This document shows positions 47,968-55,393 of a stretch of DNA of 55,393 bases, piece by piece. The stretch is from a bacterium (GTDB lineage: Bacteria > SZUA-79 > Acidulodesulfobacterales > Acidulodesulfobacteraceae), in NCBI GenBank assembly GCA_021812245.1, contig JAKAOK010000010.1, forward strand, positions 1-55,393. Reading direction: 5' to 3'. The notes under the pieces were generated by a model, which worked only from the letters and a program-made list of their open reading frames with translations, was not told the DNA's origin and made no database searches. Position 1 is the first letter of the stretch. Each line of letters starts with the position of its first letter. The position numbers and the translations under genes were made by a program.

Positions 47968-50292
47968 TTAAAATGTCACGTTTACCCCTGTAAAGAAGTT
48001 TATAGGTTCTCCAGGGTAAACAAACGCCATTTCTTGACCTGTGCTGTCCGGGGTCAAAAATGCAGGATTGTAATAACTCTTGTTGAATAAATTATACACG
48101 TTTAAAAATACTTGAATTTTCTTGAAATAGACATTATTCTCCAATCCTAAAAGAGACGGCTTAACGTTGTATGCGAGATGCAGATTTACGATATTGAATG
48201 ACGGGACGGTAAACTGCGGGGCGGCGCCGGTCGCTCCATAATCTATAAGATTTTGGGAACCGGTATACCTGTCGGATATCCTGCCTATAAAATTGTATTT
48301 TTTATAATTCAATCCTACGTTATACATTATCTGAGGTACGAACGGTTCTTCGAGCCCTGAAACGTTTTCCTGGTTTGCAGGCGCTCCGCCCAGCCCCTGT
48401 ATGTAGTCGTTAAAAACCGCTACGGTATCCGAATAGTTGCCGTCAGCCGAAAAACCTTTGCCGAGCCTGACTAAAGCCGACGCCATAAAACCTTTTAAGG
48501 CGGTCGAACCAGAGGTTGACGGCTCCGAAATCATAGAGCCGCCTTCAAGGACGCTTATACTGTTAAACTGATTAAACAATCTGTCGCTGAATCCCTGCAA
48601 AGAAAGCCTCATCTTTTTGTCGGCATACCTGATGCCGCCCTGATAATCGTAAACTTTTTCAGGAGCAATACTTTCCGATGCAGGCGGGGTCGATGTATTG
48701 CCTTTATAGGCAAAAATTGCAGGCGGAGCAAACGATTCGCCTGCTCCTGCAAATACGTTGAGATTTTTGGTCAAAAGATACTCTATGCCGCCAGATGGCA
48801 ACGCAACATATATCGAATTTCCCCCGTTGGGTCCGCCGTGTCCGGTATTATACTCGGGACTTGAAGGATTTAGCATATCTATGTACTGCTGGGCAACCGC
48901 CTGAAGCCTTATACCCGCTTTTATTATAAGTTGATGCAACGGTTTATATTTATCCTGAAAGAATATTCCGTATGATTTTTGCGTATATAATGCATTGCTG
49001 CTGCCGCCCGTTATGTTATTCGAATCAGGGGGCAAAGTAAAATATTCGGATGAAAAGTAGCTAATCCTTGCGCCTGTTTCGAAACTGTTATTTGCCGGCA
49101 GTTTAAAATATAACGTAGGAATCTCGCCGTACTCTATATTATGCGCCTGTTCGTAATCATACAGGAACCCGCTTGAAGTCATCGGATATTGCGCCGATAT
49201 ACTCGTGCCTGAACCGGTAGCCGGAACAAGAACTTGACCGGTAGGCTGGTCGAAATAATAAAGATTATTTAAAAATTTTATATTGGGAAATAATTTATCC
49301 TTAAACTGCAAAATCCCCAGAAATCTTGAATAATCCCACTGTTTATAAAACGGGCTTGTTTCAAGATACTGTCCTTCCGGATAAGTAGTATTTTCGCCGT
49401 TGGGAAGACCGTTGTATTTTGAACCGTATAAGTTTAAATCTTCTACCGAAACAGCGCCTCCTCTGTCGTAATTCTTTTTATTGCCCATCAGCATTAAAGA
49501 GAGTCTTCCGCCTCCGGTAAAACGTTTCGTAACGTTAATATAATATTGCTGCTGTGAAAGATTCGTATAATCCCTGAAACCGCTTATTCCAATATTCGTA
49601 ACATCAACGAAGACGCCCGCGCCGTTTTTGCTTATGCCGCTGTTTGCGTAAAGCGATTCTTCGTTTAAACCGTAGGAACCCATTCCGTCGAGAGTTCCAT
49701 AATAACGGTGCTTAGTAGGATAAAGCGTGGTAATATTAATATGCCCTCCGACATCCCAGTTACCCAAATTATTTGCGTCAGTTACGCCTCTTTGGATTTG
49801 TACGGATTTAATATCGTTATTCATTAGTCCAAGGTCGTAAATCTCTCCCCCGTCTGCATCGTTATTAATCGGAACGCCGTCTATCGTAAATTCTATCCCG
49901 CTGACTCCTATACCCGGCGTGTTTCCGCCGCCAACTGTATATCCATCCATTTCAAAAAAATTATATCCGCCCGACAACTCGTTATTGCCCGACCTCGAGT
50001 ACGCATTTATACCTGCATGCTGTTTTAATATGTAAGAAGGAGAAACGCTGGGCGCCTGCTGAAATTCTTTTTTCTTAATTACGGTTTTGATGCCGATAAA
50101 CTTGGACGGCTTATTTTTTTTCTTATTTTTCTCGCTTGAACTTGTGGAACTTGTTATTTTTCCCAGATAATAACCAGATGAAGACTGCCATGCCGCTGCG
50201 GAATGTATGCCTCCGATAAAAAAAATAACTAAAAAGTAAATAATGATAAAATAACTTCGTATTCGTATTTCTTTCCTAAATCCCATTTCCAT
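47968..50292 (-). CDS. TonB-dependent outer-membrane receptor 2
   Basis: 774 residues. A signal peptide (hydrophobic core about 13-31, ending near SAAAW) is followed by the plug domain (QAPSVSPSYILKQHAGINAY, EFTIDGVPINNDADGG, SVQIQRGVTDANNLGNWDVGG) and a barrel ending NFFTGVNVTF. The ligand is unknown. It follows the TPR gene by 56 bp in the same direction, so it shares that gene's six-unit Pho array. It is paralogous in plan to the receptors at 40294 and 53824 but diverged in sequence. Confidence 0.9.
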   Translation of the reverse strand: MEMGFRKEIRIRSYFIIIYFLVIFFIGGIHSAAAWQSSSGYYLGKITSSTSSSEKNKKKNKPSKFIGIKTVIKKKEFQQAPSVSPSYILKQHAGINAYSRSGNNELSGGYNFFEMDGYTVGGGNTPGIGVSGIEFTIDGVPINNDADGGEIYDLGLMNNDIKSVQIQRGVTDANNLGNWDVGGHINITTLYPTKHRYYGTLDGMGSYGLNEESLYANSGISKNGAGVFVDVTNIGISGFRDYTNLSQQQYYINVTKRFTGGGRLSLMLMGNKKNYDRGGAVSVEDLNLYGSKYNGLPNGENTTYPEGQYLETSPFYKQWDYSRFLGILQFKDKLFPNIKFLNNLYYFDQPTGQVLVPATGSGTSISAQYPMTSSGFLYDYEQAHNIEYGEIPTLYFKLPANNSFETGARISYFSSEYFTLPPDSNNITGGSSNALYTQKSYGIFFQDKYKPLHQLIIKAGIRLQAVAQQYIDMLNPSSPEYNTGHGGPNGGNSIYVALPSGGIEYLLTKNLNVFAGAGESFAPPAIFAYKGNTSTPPASESIAPEKVYDYQGGIRYADKKMRLSLQGFSDRLFNQFNSISVLEGGSMISEPSTSGSTALKGFMASALVRLGKGFSADGNYSDTVAVFNDYIQGLGGAPANQENVSGLEEPFVPQIMYNVGLNYKKYNFIGRISDRYTGSQNLIDYGATGAAPQFTVPSFNIVNLHLAYNVKPSLLGLENNVYFKKIQVFLNVYNLFNKSYYNPAFLTPDSTGQEMAFVYPGEPINFFTGVNVTF

Positions 50293-50348
50293 AAATCCTC
50301 CTGATTATTATTTTTTAAAAATTAATTTAATATTTATCCGCCGGTTAT

Positions 50349-51098
50349 TTAAAAAGATTTTTTGCGTTTTTTATAAGCTATTGCTTTTTTTACGACATAA
50401 ATTGCTTTACTTATCATTTTATTCTTAGAATTAAATTTATAAGCGTCTTTAAGGTCGCGCAATGAATGTTCGAGCTCGCCCGATGCGTATTCCGCCCTGC
50501 CTTTTATAAAATAGGCGTAAGAATCGCTTGGATTATTTTTTATCACCTTATTTGCATAAAATATTGCTGTTTTTAGCCGGTTAGGATTACTGCTTTCGTA
50601 ACCCATGGCAAGATTTAAAGTTAAAAAATTGGCGAGCCGCTTCTCGGACGCATAACCGAGTCCTTTTTTGTATAACTTTATTGCGGAGTTAATTTTCCTT
50701 TCTTTTAAAAGATTATTGCCGGTTAATAAATAATTAAGGGCAATGCCATTTTTTATAGATGATAAAAATTTATTCGGATTCTTAAAGTTTTTTGACTTTA
50801 ACACGGAAATAATCGATTTTTTATAATAAACAGTGCTGAGTTTATATTGTTTTTTAAACTGAAGTACATTAGCTGCAAGTTCGTAAGTATATGGATTCTT
50901 ATTTTCTGTTAAAGCTTTTTTTGCGTATTCTAAGGCAGAATTGTATTTTTTATTTTTTAATGAACTTACTGCTTTATTATAATTTGTTTGCCATTTTACC
51001 AAAACCGCGGCTTGTGAATTTACGGTCAAGCCGGAAACAATATATACCGCCATCAAACATAAAAAAATATAGAACGGCAAAGTCCTGATATTATTCAT
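50349..51098 (-). CDS. Exported TPR-repeat protein
   Basis: 249 residues from the ATG at 51098, chosen because GGAG lies just upstream; a longer frame to 51167 runs through a hairpin and has no ribosome binding site. An N-terminal signal or anchor (about 8-28) is followed by TPR-like units (YNSALEYAKKALTENKNPYTY; INSAIKLYKKGLGYASEKR; SYAYFIKGRAEYASGELEHS split as motifs). It ends in Lys/Arg. TPR proteins beside TonB receptors often act as periplasmic partners of TonB systems. It is the first gene after a Pho array. Confidence 0.8.
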   Translation of the reverse strand: MNNIRTLPFYIFLCLMAVYIVSGLTVNSQAAVLVKWQTNYNKAVSSLKNKKYNSALEYAKKALTENKNPYTYELAANVLQFKKQYKLSTVYYKKSIISVLKSKNFKNPNKFLSSIKNGIALNYLLTGNNLLKERKINSAIKLYKKGLGYASEKRLANFLTLNLAMGYESSNPNRLKTAIFYANKVIKNNPSDSYAYFIKGRAEYASGELEHSLRDLKDAYKFNSKNKMISKAIYVVKKAIAYKKRKKSF

Positions 51099-51135
51099 AA
51101 AAACTCCAAAATATTTAATTCCGTTAATTTTTAAA

Positions 51136-51172
51136 GACCCTTGCGGAAGACTGTAAATTTTCCGCAAGAGTC
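51136..51172 (-). promoter_or_regulatory. Leader hairpin before the TPR gene
   Basis: GACTCTTGCGGAA and TTCCGCAAGGGTC pair at 12 of 13 positions around an 11-nt loop; on the minus strand it is followed by TTTAAAAATT. It lies between the Pho array and the TPR start, so it could be a leader attenuator or mRNA-stabilising stem. Confidence 0.45.
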
Positions 51173-51229
51173 GGTTTATTGCCTATGAGAGGAAAGGAAA
51201 TAAACTATTGATAATAGTTTAGCAAACTA

Positions 51230-51289
51230 ATGTTACGGGATTATTACATTTACATTAAGTTTTATTAAATTTTGTTGCGGAATTGTTAC
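51230..51289 (-). promoter_or_regulatory. Predicted Pho box array, 6 units (TPR - TonB receptor 2)
   Basis: On the minus strand: GTAACAA, GCAACAA, TTAATAA, TTAATGT, GTAATAA and GTAACAT, with spacers of 4, 3, 3, 4 and 4 bases. A TAAACT/TATTAT region follows. It ends about 130 bp before the TPR ATG. Confidence 0.68.
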
Positions 51290-51370
51290 ATATTTAGATA
51301 ACAATAACAAAATATTAACACTTTTATGCCGCCAATCGATTTTTTTTATAGATAGACGTTTTTTGATTAA

Positions 51371-51423
51371 TCGATAAAATAAAAGTATTGTGCAGAATAG
51401 CGCAAAACCATTTTGCACAATAC
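51371..51423 (-). terminator. Rho-independent terminator after the beta-propeller gene
   Basis: On the minus strand GTATTGTGCA (51414-51423) pairs perfectly with TGCACAATAC (51385-51394) and is followed by TTTTATTTTATC. It is 40 bp past the stop of the gene at 51463. Confidence 0.8.
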
Positions 51424-51462
51424 CTGTTTTATTTTAAGAGAGAAGATGAAGCCAAAAACTAA

Positions 51463-52542
51463 TCAAGGCCATTGCGGATATGACGCATTTGATGCCGAAT
51501 AAATATGCGGAAAATATTCGGGGCCTTTTGCCGCTGAAACAATTTCGATTAAAGAAGCGCCGGGGATATTCGGCACCCAGATATTTCCGCTTTTATCTAT
51601 AGCTATTATATTGGGTCTGTCAAATGCGGATACGTTTAACGACCTCATTATCCTTCCGTTTTTATGGTTTATCTCTACGATTCTTCCATTTCCTTTATCC
51701 GCGGCCCAGATGTTTCCGCTGCCGTCTATTGCGATAGATTTCGGATGCGCAAAAGCGGACGACGGCAATAAGGTCGTCGAAAGAATTTTATGGGTTTTGC
51801 CGCTGATTTTCTGGACGGTTCCGGTCTTATGGTTTGCAACCCAGACGTTTCCCGATTTACCTATGGCTAAACTGAAAGGATGCGATTTTTTTGACAGATA
51901 AATCGTCGAAATAACTTTGCCCGTTCCCCTGTTTATCTCCTGAACGGTGCCGTATCCTTTGTCCGCAACCCAGACGTTTCCGTTGCCGTCTATAGCAAGC
52001 GCTCTCGGCTTAGAACCTTTTCCGAGAAAAATCGTTCTGATAATCCTGCGCGACTGCCCGTTTATCTCCTGAACGGTGCCGTTATTCTTGGAAGCCGTCC
52101 AGACGTTTCCGTTGCCGTCAACGGCAATCGATTTAGGCTTGGAATATTTGACAAGTCTTACTGTAGCCGTAACCTGTCCCGTCGCGCCGTTTATCTCTTT
52201 TACACTCGCATATCCTTTGTCCGCAACCCAGACGTTTCCGTTGCCGTCTATAGCAAGCGCTCTCGGCTTAGAACCTTTTCCGAGAAAAATCGTTCTGATA
52301 ATCCTGCGCGACTGCCCGTTTATCTCCTGAACGGTGCCTGAATATTTATTTCCTATCCATACGTTGCCTAATTTATCTATAGCGATAGACCTTGTTTTAG
52401 GAATATTCCCGAGACGTATATTATAATATTTAATTCCTGATTCTGCTCTATAACTATGCGCATTCAATACCGCAGTAAAGTTTAAAACCGCCGCAAACAG
52501 CAATATAAAAATAAAACTTTTAAATTCTTTATTTTTTTTCAT
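51463..52542 (-). CDS. Exported NHL/Vgb-type beta-propeller protein
   Basis: 359 residues with a signal peptide (core about 9-26, ending at NAHS) and about six repeats of the type KPRALAIDGNGNVWVADKGYG, each one propeller blade; variants include HPFSLAIGKSGNVWVANHK and HPKSIAIDGSGNIWAADKGNG. Similar repeats occur in NHL proteins and streptogramin lyase, but no lyase function can be claimed. Two blades are encoded by DNA that is exactly identical over 128 bp (51953-52080 and 52211-52338). It follows phosphoesterase 2 by 40 bp on the same strand. Confidence 0.8.
   Translation of the reverse strand: MKKNKEFKSFIFILLFAAVLNFTAVLNAHSYRAESGIKYYNIRLGNIPKTRSIAIDKLGNVWIGNKYSGTVQEINGQSRRIIRTIFLGKGSKPRALAIDGNGNVWVADKGYASVKEINGATGQVTATVRLVKYSKPKSIAVDGNGNVWTASKNNGTVQEINGQSRRIIRTIFLGKGSKPRALAIDGNGNVWVADKGYGTVQEINRGTGKVISTIYLSKKSHPFSLAIGKSGNVWVANHKTGTVQKISGKTHKILSTTLLPSSAFAHPKSIAIDGSGNIWAADKGNGRIVEINHKNGRIMRSLNVSAFDRPNIIAIDKSGNIWVPNIPGASLIEIVSAAKGPEYFPHIYSASNASYPQWP
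51953..52080. repeat. Exact 128-bp direct repeat, copy 1
   Basis: Identical base for base to 52211-52338 (offset 258 bp) while the intervening propeller blades have diverged. It encodes the end of one blade and most of the next (through KGSKPRALAIDGNGNVWVAD). Confidence 0.9.
52211..52338. repeat. Exact 128-bp direct repeat, copy 2
   Basis: Second member of the pair with 51953-52080. Complete identity at silent sites means a recent duplication or gene conversion inside the propeller gene. Confidence 0.9.
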
Positions 52543-52582
52543 TAGCTCCTCAATTTATATTAAAGTTTTAGTTAACTTTTAA

Positions 52583-53770
52583 TTAACCTATCTTAATAAA
52601 CGCATCTTCGAATCCGTTGGCATATCTGTCCCTGTCGGTCAGCGGATCTATACCCCAGAGGTTTTCGACGTATTTCAAAACGGAAGTATGTTCGTGCTGG
52701 ACGTTGGATTTATATCCCTTCTTAACGAACGGCGAAACAATAAGGCAAGGCACTCTCATTCCAAGACCGTATTCGTCTATCTGCGGAGGTACGACGTGGT
52801 CGTAAAAGCCGCCGCATTCGTCCCAGTTTAAAAATAGTGCGGACTTTGCGAATAAAGGGCTCTTTCTTAGAGATTCTATAAAGCTTGCCGTAAAAAACAT
52901 ACCGTATCTTACATTGTGAGGCGGATGCTCCGAGTTTTTATCGTGAGGAATAATCCAGCTGAACCGCGGAAGCGTGCCTTTCTTTACGTCGGTAAAATAT
53001 TCTTCGACCGGCCTAATCTTTGACATAAGCTTCTTATTTTTCATAAAACTTTCGAACCAGATAACCGCGAGATAATGATGCTCGAAGTTATTTGGGTTCG
53101 GCCATCCGTCGCAGTAAATTTTCCAGGTTATCTTTGCATCTTCCAGCCTGTTAAAAATAGTCGGGAATTCAAAAGGCTTACCCGGTTTAGAATCGTCGAG
53201 GTGACCGCCCGATTGTCCTGCAATCTGATACAGCCTGTTAGGAAGGGTATCGGACATTATCGAATGAAAATAATTCTGGCATAACGTAAAATTCTTGGCA
53301 TAATAATAATAGGGCTTAAGCGCCTTTTTTGTGTCGTAATATCCCATTATAAAAGAATAATCTTTAGCCGGATAATTTATATAATTTAAAAAATAACCGT
53401 CCATTTTGCCGCCGTTATATGCTGTATGAAGTGCCCGCCACGAGTGATTCGGGTCGAGCCTGTTCGGCGTTACGTAATGCATGCCTAAATCGTAAGGCTT
53501 CACGCTTCCTCCGCGGCCGTCGGTTATCCCGTTTTCCATTATTCTAATCGGCTGACCGTTAACCTCATCGTCCATCTGCCCGAAATAGTGGTCGAAACTT
53601 CTGTTTTCCTTCATTATCAAAACTATATGTTCGGGCTTTTTAAACTTGGATTTTTTCAGATTTTCGTAGTCCATCTCCTCGGCGTCTGAATTCTTTAATT
53701 TAACATCTCCCGACAGCACCGTTCCGATAAGTCCAGCGGCGCCGATTTTAATAAAATCCCTTCTGTTCAT
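52583..53770 (-). CDS. Tat-exported PF04185 phosphoesterase 2
   Basis: 395 residues, the closest relative in the window of the enzyme at 43909-45099. It has the Tat signal MNRRDFIKIGAAGLIG, HIVLIMKENRSFDHYFGQM near residue 47, NHSWRALHTAY near 110, NSEHPPHNV and NWDECGGFYDHVVPP near 318, with the same C-terminal DPLTDRDRYANGFEDAF. All family motifs are intact. It would release phosphate from esters or phospholipids outside the cytoplasm. It lies 53 bp after a truncated TonB receptor and 40 bp before the propeller gene, probably in one transcript. Confidence 0.92.
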   Translation of the reverse strand: MNRRDFIKIGAAGLIGTVLSGDVKLKNSDAEEMDYENLKKSKFKKPEHIVLIMKENRSFDHYFGQMDDEVNGQPIRIMENGITDGRGGSVKPYDLGMHYVTPNRLDPNHSWRALHTAYNGGKMDGYFLNYINYPAKDYSFIMGYYDTKKALKPYYYYAKNFTLCQNYFHSIMSDTLPNRLYQIAGQSGGHLDDSKPGKPFEFPTIFNRLEDAKITWKIYCDGWPNPNNFEHHYLAVIWFESFMKNKKLMSKIRPVEEYFTDVKKGTLPRFSWIIPHDKNSEHPPHNVRYGMFFTASFIESLRKSPLFAKSALFLNWDECGGFYDHVVPPQIDEYGLGMRVPCLIVSPFVKKGYKSNVQHEHTSVLKYVENLWGIDPLTDRDRYANGFEDAFIKIG

Positions 53771-53823
53771 TTAGTCTCCTTTTTAAATTTAAAATTAAAT
53801 AATATTCCTATGCGATACGCTTT

Positions 53824-55269
53824 TTATTCGTGAGGTGCTCCGAAGTTAAGACTCAAAGTAACGTAGAATGCCCTCGGCATTCCCGGTTCGGCAAGCAGGT
53901 CACCGGGGCCCGCCGGGGGAGTTTCGTAGAACACGCCTCCAGAACCGTCATAATATTCTATAACGTTAAATTGTCTGTTAAAACAATTATACATGTTAAA
54001 ATTGACGGCGGTGCTTTTAACGTCCGGGATAAAACGGTTAAGCGCTTCCGTTTTCACGTTAAGGTCAAAGTTTATTATATTATAACCGGGCTCTGTCATG
54101 TGGGTCGGCGCGAAAGGAGCGTTCGGGTCAAGATTATTGCTGTAGAGATACTGTTTGCCGATGAACTGGTCCGTCAATTCCGGTTTGAAAACGTAATCTC
54201 TGAACGGTACCTTATAGGAAACATCCACGTTGAAGTTTTCGTCGGGCGAATTGGAAATGGGGTATCCGCTATAAGAATCTCCCGACTGTCCGACAAAGCT
54301 GGTATAAACGTTGTGTTGGAGGTTTAAATCCGCGAATACGTGAAGATTTTTTAAAGGGTCGTCGGATAAATAAATATTGTATCCCTTATAAAACTCCGAA
54401 GCGAAAGAATATGTTTCTATGTTGGGGTTAAAAGGGTCAGGATTGTAGCCCATTGCCTGCTTGCTTATATTGTCTTGGTAATAATTTACGTTGAACACGA
54501 AATTATTTAAATATACGTCGTTATGATGGACCATGAACTTTACGCCGTATTCGTTATCAAAGGTCTGAATCGGGGACAGCGTTCCCGCCACATATACGCC
54601 GTTGCCTGTCGGGGCATAAGTAAAAGAAGCGTTGTCCGGACTCTGGTACAGCACTGCATAATCCCCGTAAACCGCCATAAATGGTAAAACCCTATAATTC
54701 AAGCCTATTGAAGGTTCTATCGCGTTCGTATGAAACCGAGTATTCGGCGAACCTCCAAGCGATCCTGGTGTTTCGCCGTTATTAGGGCTTGTCGTATCGG
54801 TAACGCAGTCGGCGGCAAAATTCGGGTCTCCCGCCAGCCAATACGCACAACCATTGTTATAATACTGGTCGTTATAGGACACGAAATCAAGTCCAGGCGT
54901 TATGACAAGATTTTTAACCGGCTTTATGTCGTCCTGCAAAAATGCCGATAAAAACTGGTAGTAATAAAGGTCATCGCTGAAATTAAAAGGATCGCCGCCG
55001 TTAATATTCGGATACATGTTAGGGTCCATGCTTCCGCTTTCAAACTTTTCGTCTATATAATAACCGCCGAATTTTATGTCGTTATAAGGAACATTAAGGT
55101 CGAATACTGCCTTGTCTCCAAAAGTATCGGAATAGTGTGGATTCTGGTTTTCTTCGTCCACCGGCCCCCCACCGTTGCCGTATACATCGTACCACTGCTC
55201 TTTGTAATGTTCATCGCTGCCGTGCCTATACCACACTTCGTTATTGAAAGTCAAATCGGAGGCAAGACC
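53824..55269 (-). pseudogene. TonB-dependent receptor 3, N-terminally truncated
   Basis: About 480 codons of barrel sequence (VFDLNVPYNDIKFGGYYID; FLQDDIKPVKNLVITPGLDF; LSPIQTFDNEYGVKFMV) ending MPRAFYVTLSLNFGAPHE. The signal peptide, plug and early strands are missing: the frame opens after a TAG at 55270-55272, where the sequence changes character to what looks like another element. A TTG at 55254 is only a nominal start with no ribosome binding site. The remaining barrel could not insert or gate properly, so I treat it as broken by insertion or recombination. Confidence 0.8.
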
Positions 55270-55393
55270 CTAATTTGCCGATAGAAACTTAGCTAAAAAC
55301 TAAAAAACTCCTTTATTTATCTGTCTTTCAGTGATATAATTATTGCTAATTATATTCACCCATCAGGTGAAAAACAAATAAAAAAGGAGGTTA
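55270..55393 (+). other. Start of an unknown plus-strand element, with promoter and ribosome binding site
   Basis: From about 55268 the receptor homology ends at CCCTAATTTGCCGATAG. A TATAAT at 55335-55340, a small TTCACC-GGTGAA hairpin near 55355 and an AAGGAGG at 55384-55390 show that a plus-strand gene begins just outside the window. A transposable element inserted into receptor 3 would explain this, but the element itself is not visible. Confidence 0.5.

Noticed and set aside
51098-51167. 23-residue N-terminal extension of the TPR protein
   Set aside because: It runs through the leader hairpin and has no ribosome binding site, whereas the ATG at 51098 has GGAG and is followed by a signal-like segment.
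52548-52590. Three TTAA(T/C)TA-like units with 11-bp period before the beta-propeller gene
   Set aside because: They overlap the stop of the phosphoesterase gene and end only about 18 bases before the ATG, leaving no room for a promoter; low-complexity AT sequence gives such matches by chance.
1-55393. CRISPR array, rRNA genes or prophage structural genes
   Set aside because: No regularly spaced identical repeats with unique spacers, no rRNA-like segments and no capsid, tail or terminase motifs were seen; the 11-bp and 23-bp periodic arrays are regulatory or IS ends.

Overview
The window is about 55 kb of AT-rich chromosome from a Gram-negative bacterium. TonB-dependent receptors, TonB-ExbB-ExbD, Tat-type signal peptides and a lipoprotein show an outer membrane. 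IorAB, a MetF/MetV pair and a 2-hydroxyacyl-CoA dehydratase activase-like protein point to an anaerobic or facultative lifestyle. The gene mix resembles deltaproteobacterial-type lineages, and acid-mine groups such as Candidatus Acidulodesulfobacterium are conceivable, but no phylogenetic marker here proves it.

Layout. (1) 1-5.5 kb is the end of an integrated element at a tRNA-His gene: a 5'-truncated IS21-family istA with istB, IS3 debris carrying palindromic inserts, a putative ADP-ribosyltransferase-like protein with a small upstream partner, a remnant of one tyrosine recombinase and an intact second one. (2) 5.6-14.2 kb is central carbon metabolism: transaldolase and transketolase on the plus strand face an nfeD-slipin-gnd-cyclase-zwf cluster on the minus strand. 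No 6-phosphogluconolactonase is seen; a cyclase-family hydrolase sits between gnd and zwf. (3) 14.3-21.5 kb is a minus-strand series: activase-like protein, HtrA protease, MetV, MetF, IorA, IorB and a type-4-like uracil-DNA glycosylase. (4) 21.7-27 kb holds a lipid kinase, a GlcD/GlcF-type oxidase pair (GlcF apparently starting at AUU or AUA), RdgB, a PHP protein and several palindromic repeat elements. (5) 27-55 kb is dominated by phosphorus metabolism: a PHS-type phosphate transporter, a CHAD-ppx-ppx-like-ppk operon, three PF04185-type secreted or exported phosphoesterases, several TonB-dependent receptors, tonB-exbB-exbD, a TPR protein and beta-propeller proteins.

The main discovery candidate is regulatory. 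Six minus-strand transcription units in region 5 are each preceded by tandem heptamers (such as TTAACAT, GTCATAA, GTAATAT, TTAACGC) separated mostly by 4 bases, an 11-bp period that matches the architecture of PhoB/PhoP boxes. Units number three to eight; the longest array (42735-42817) lies before a TonB-dependent receptor. The motif links polyphosphate synthesis, phosphate transport, phosphoesterases, outer-membrane receptors and TonB energisation into one probable phosphate-starvation regulon. A small four-cysteine protein family, with one copy ahead of the phosphate transporter and one (frameshifted) ahead of a phosphoesterase, is part of it.

Genome decay and rearrangement are visible at several points: a sulfotransferase / IS3 / GGDEF-EAL chain of truncated genes at 35.2-36.8 kb, a TonB-receptor C-terminal remnant at 39.9-40.3 kb, and a receptor cut at the right edge of the window by what looks like the start of another mobile element.
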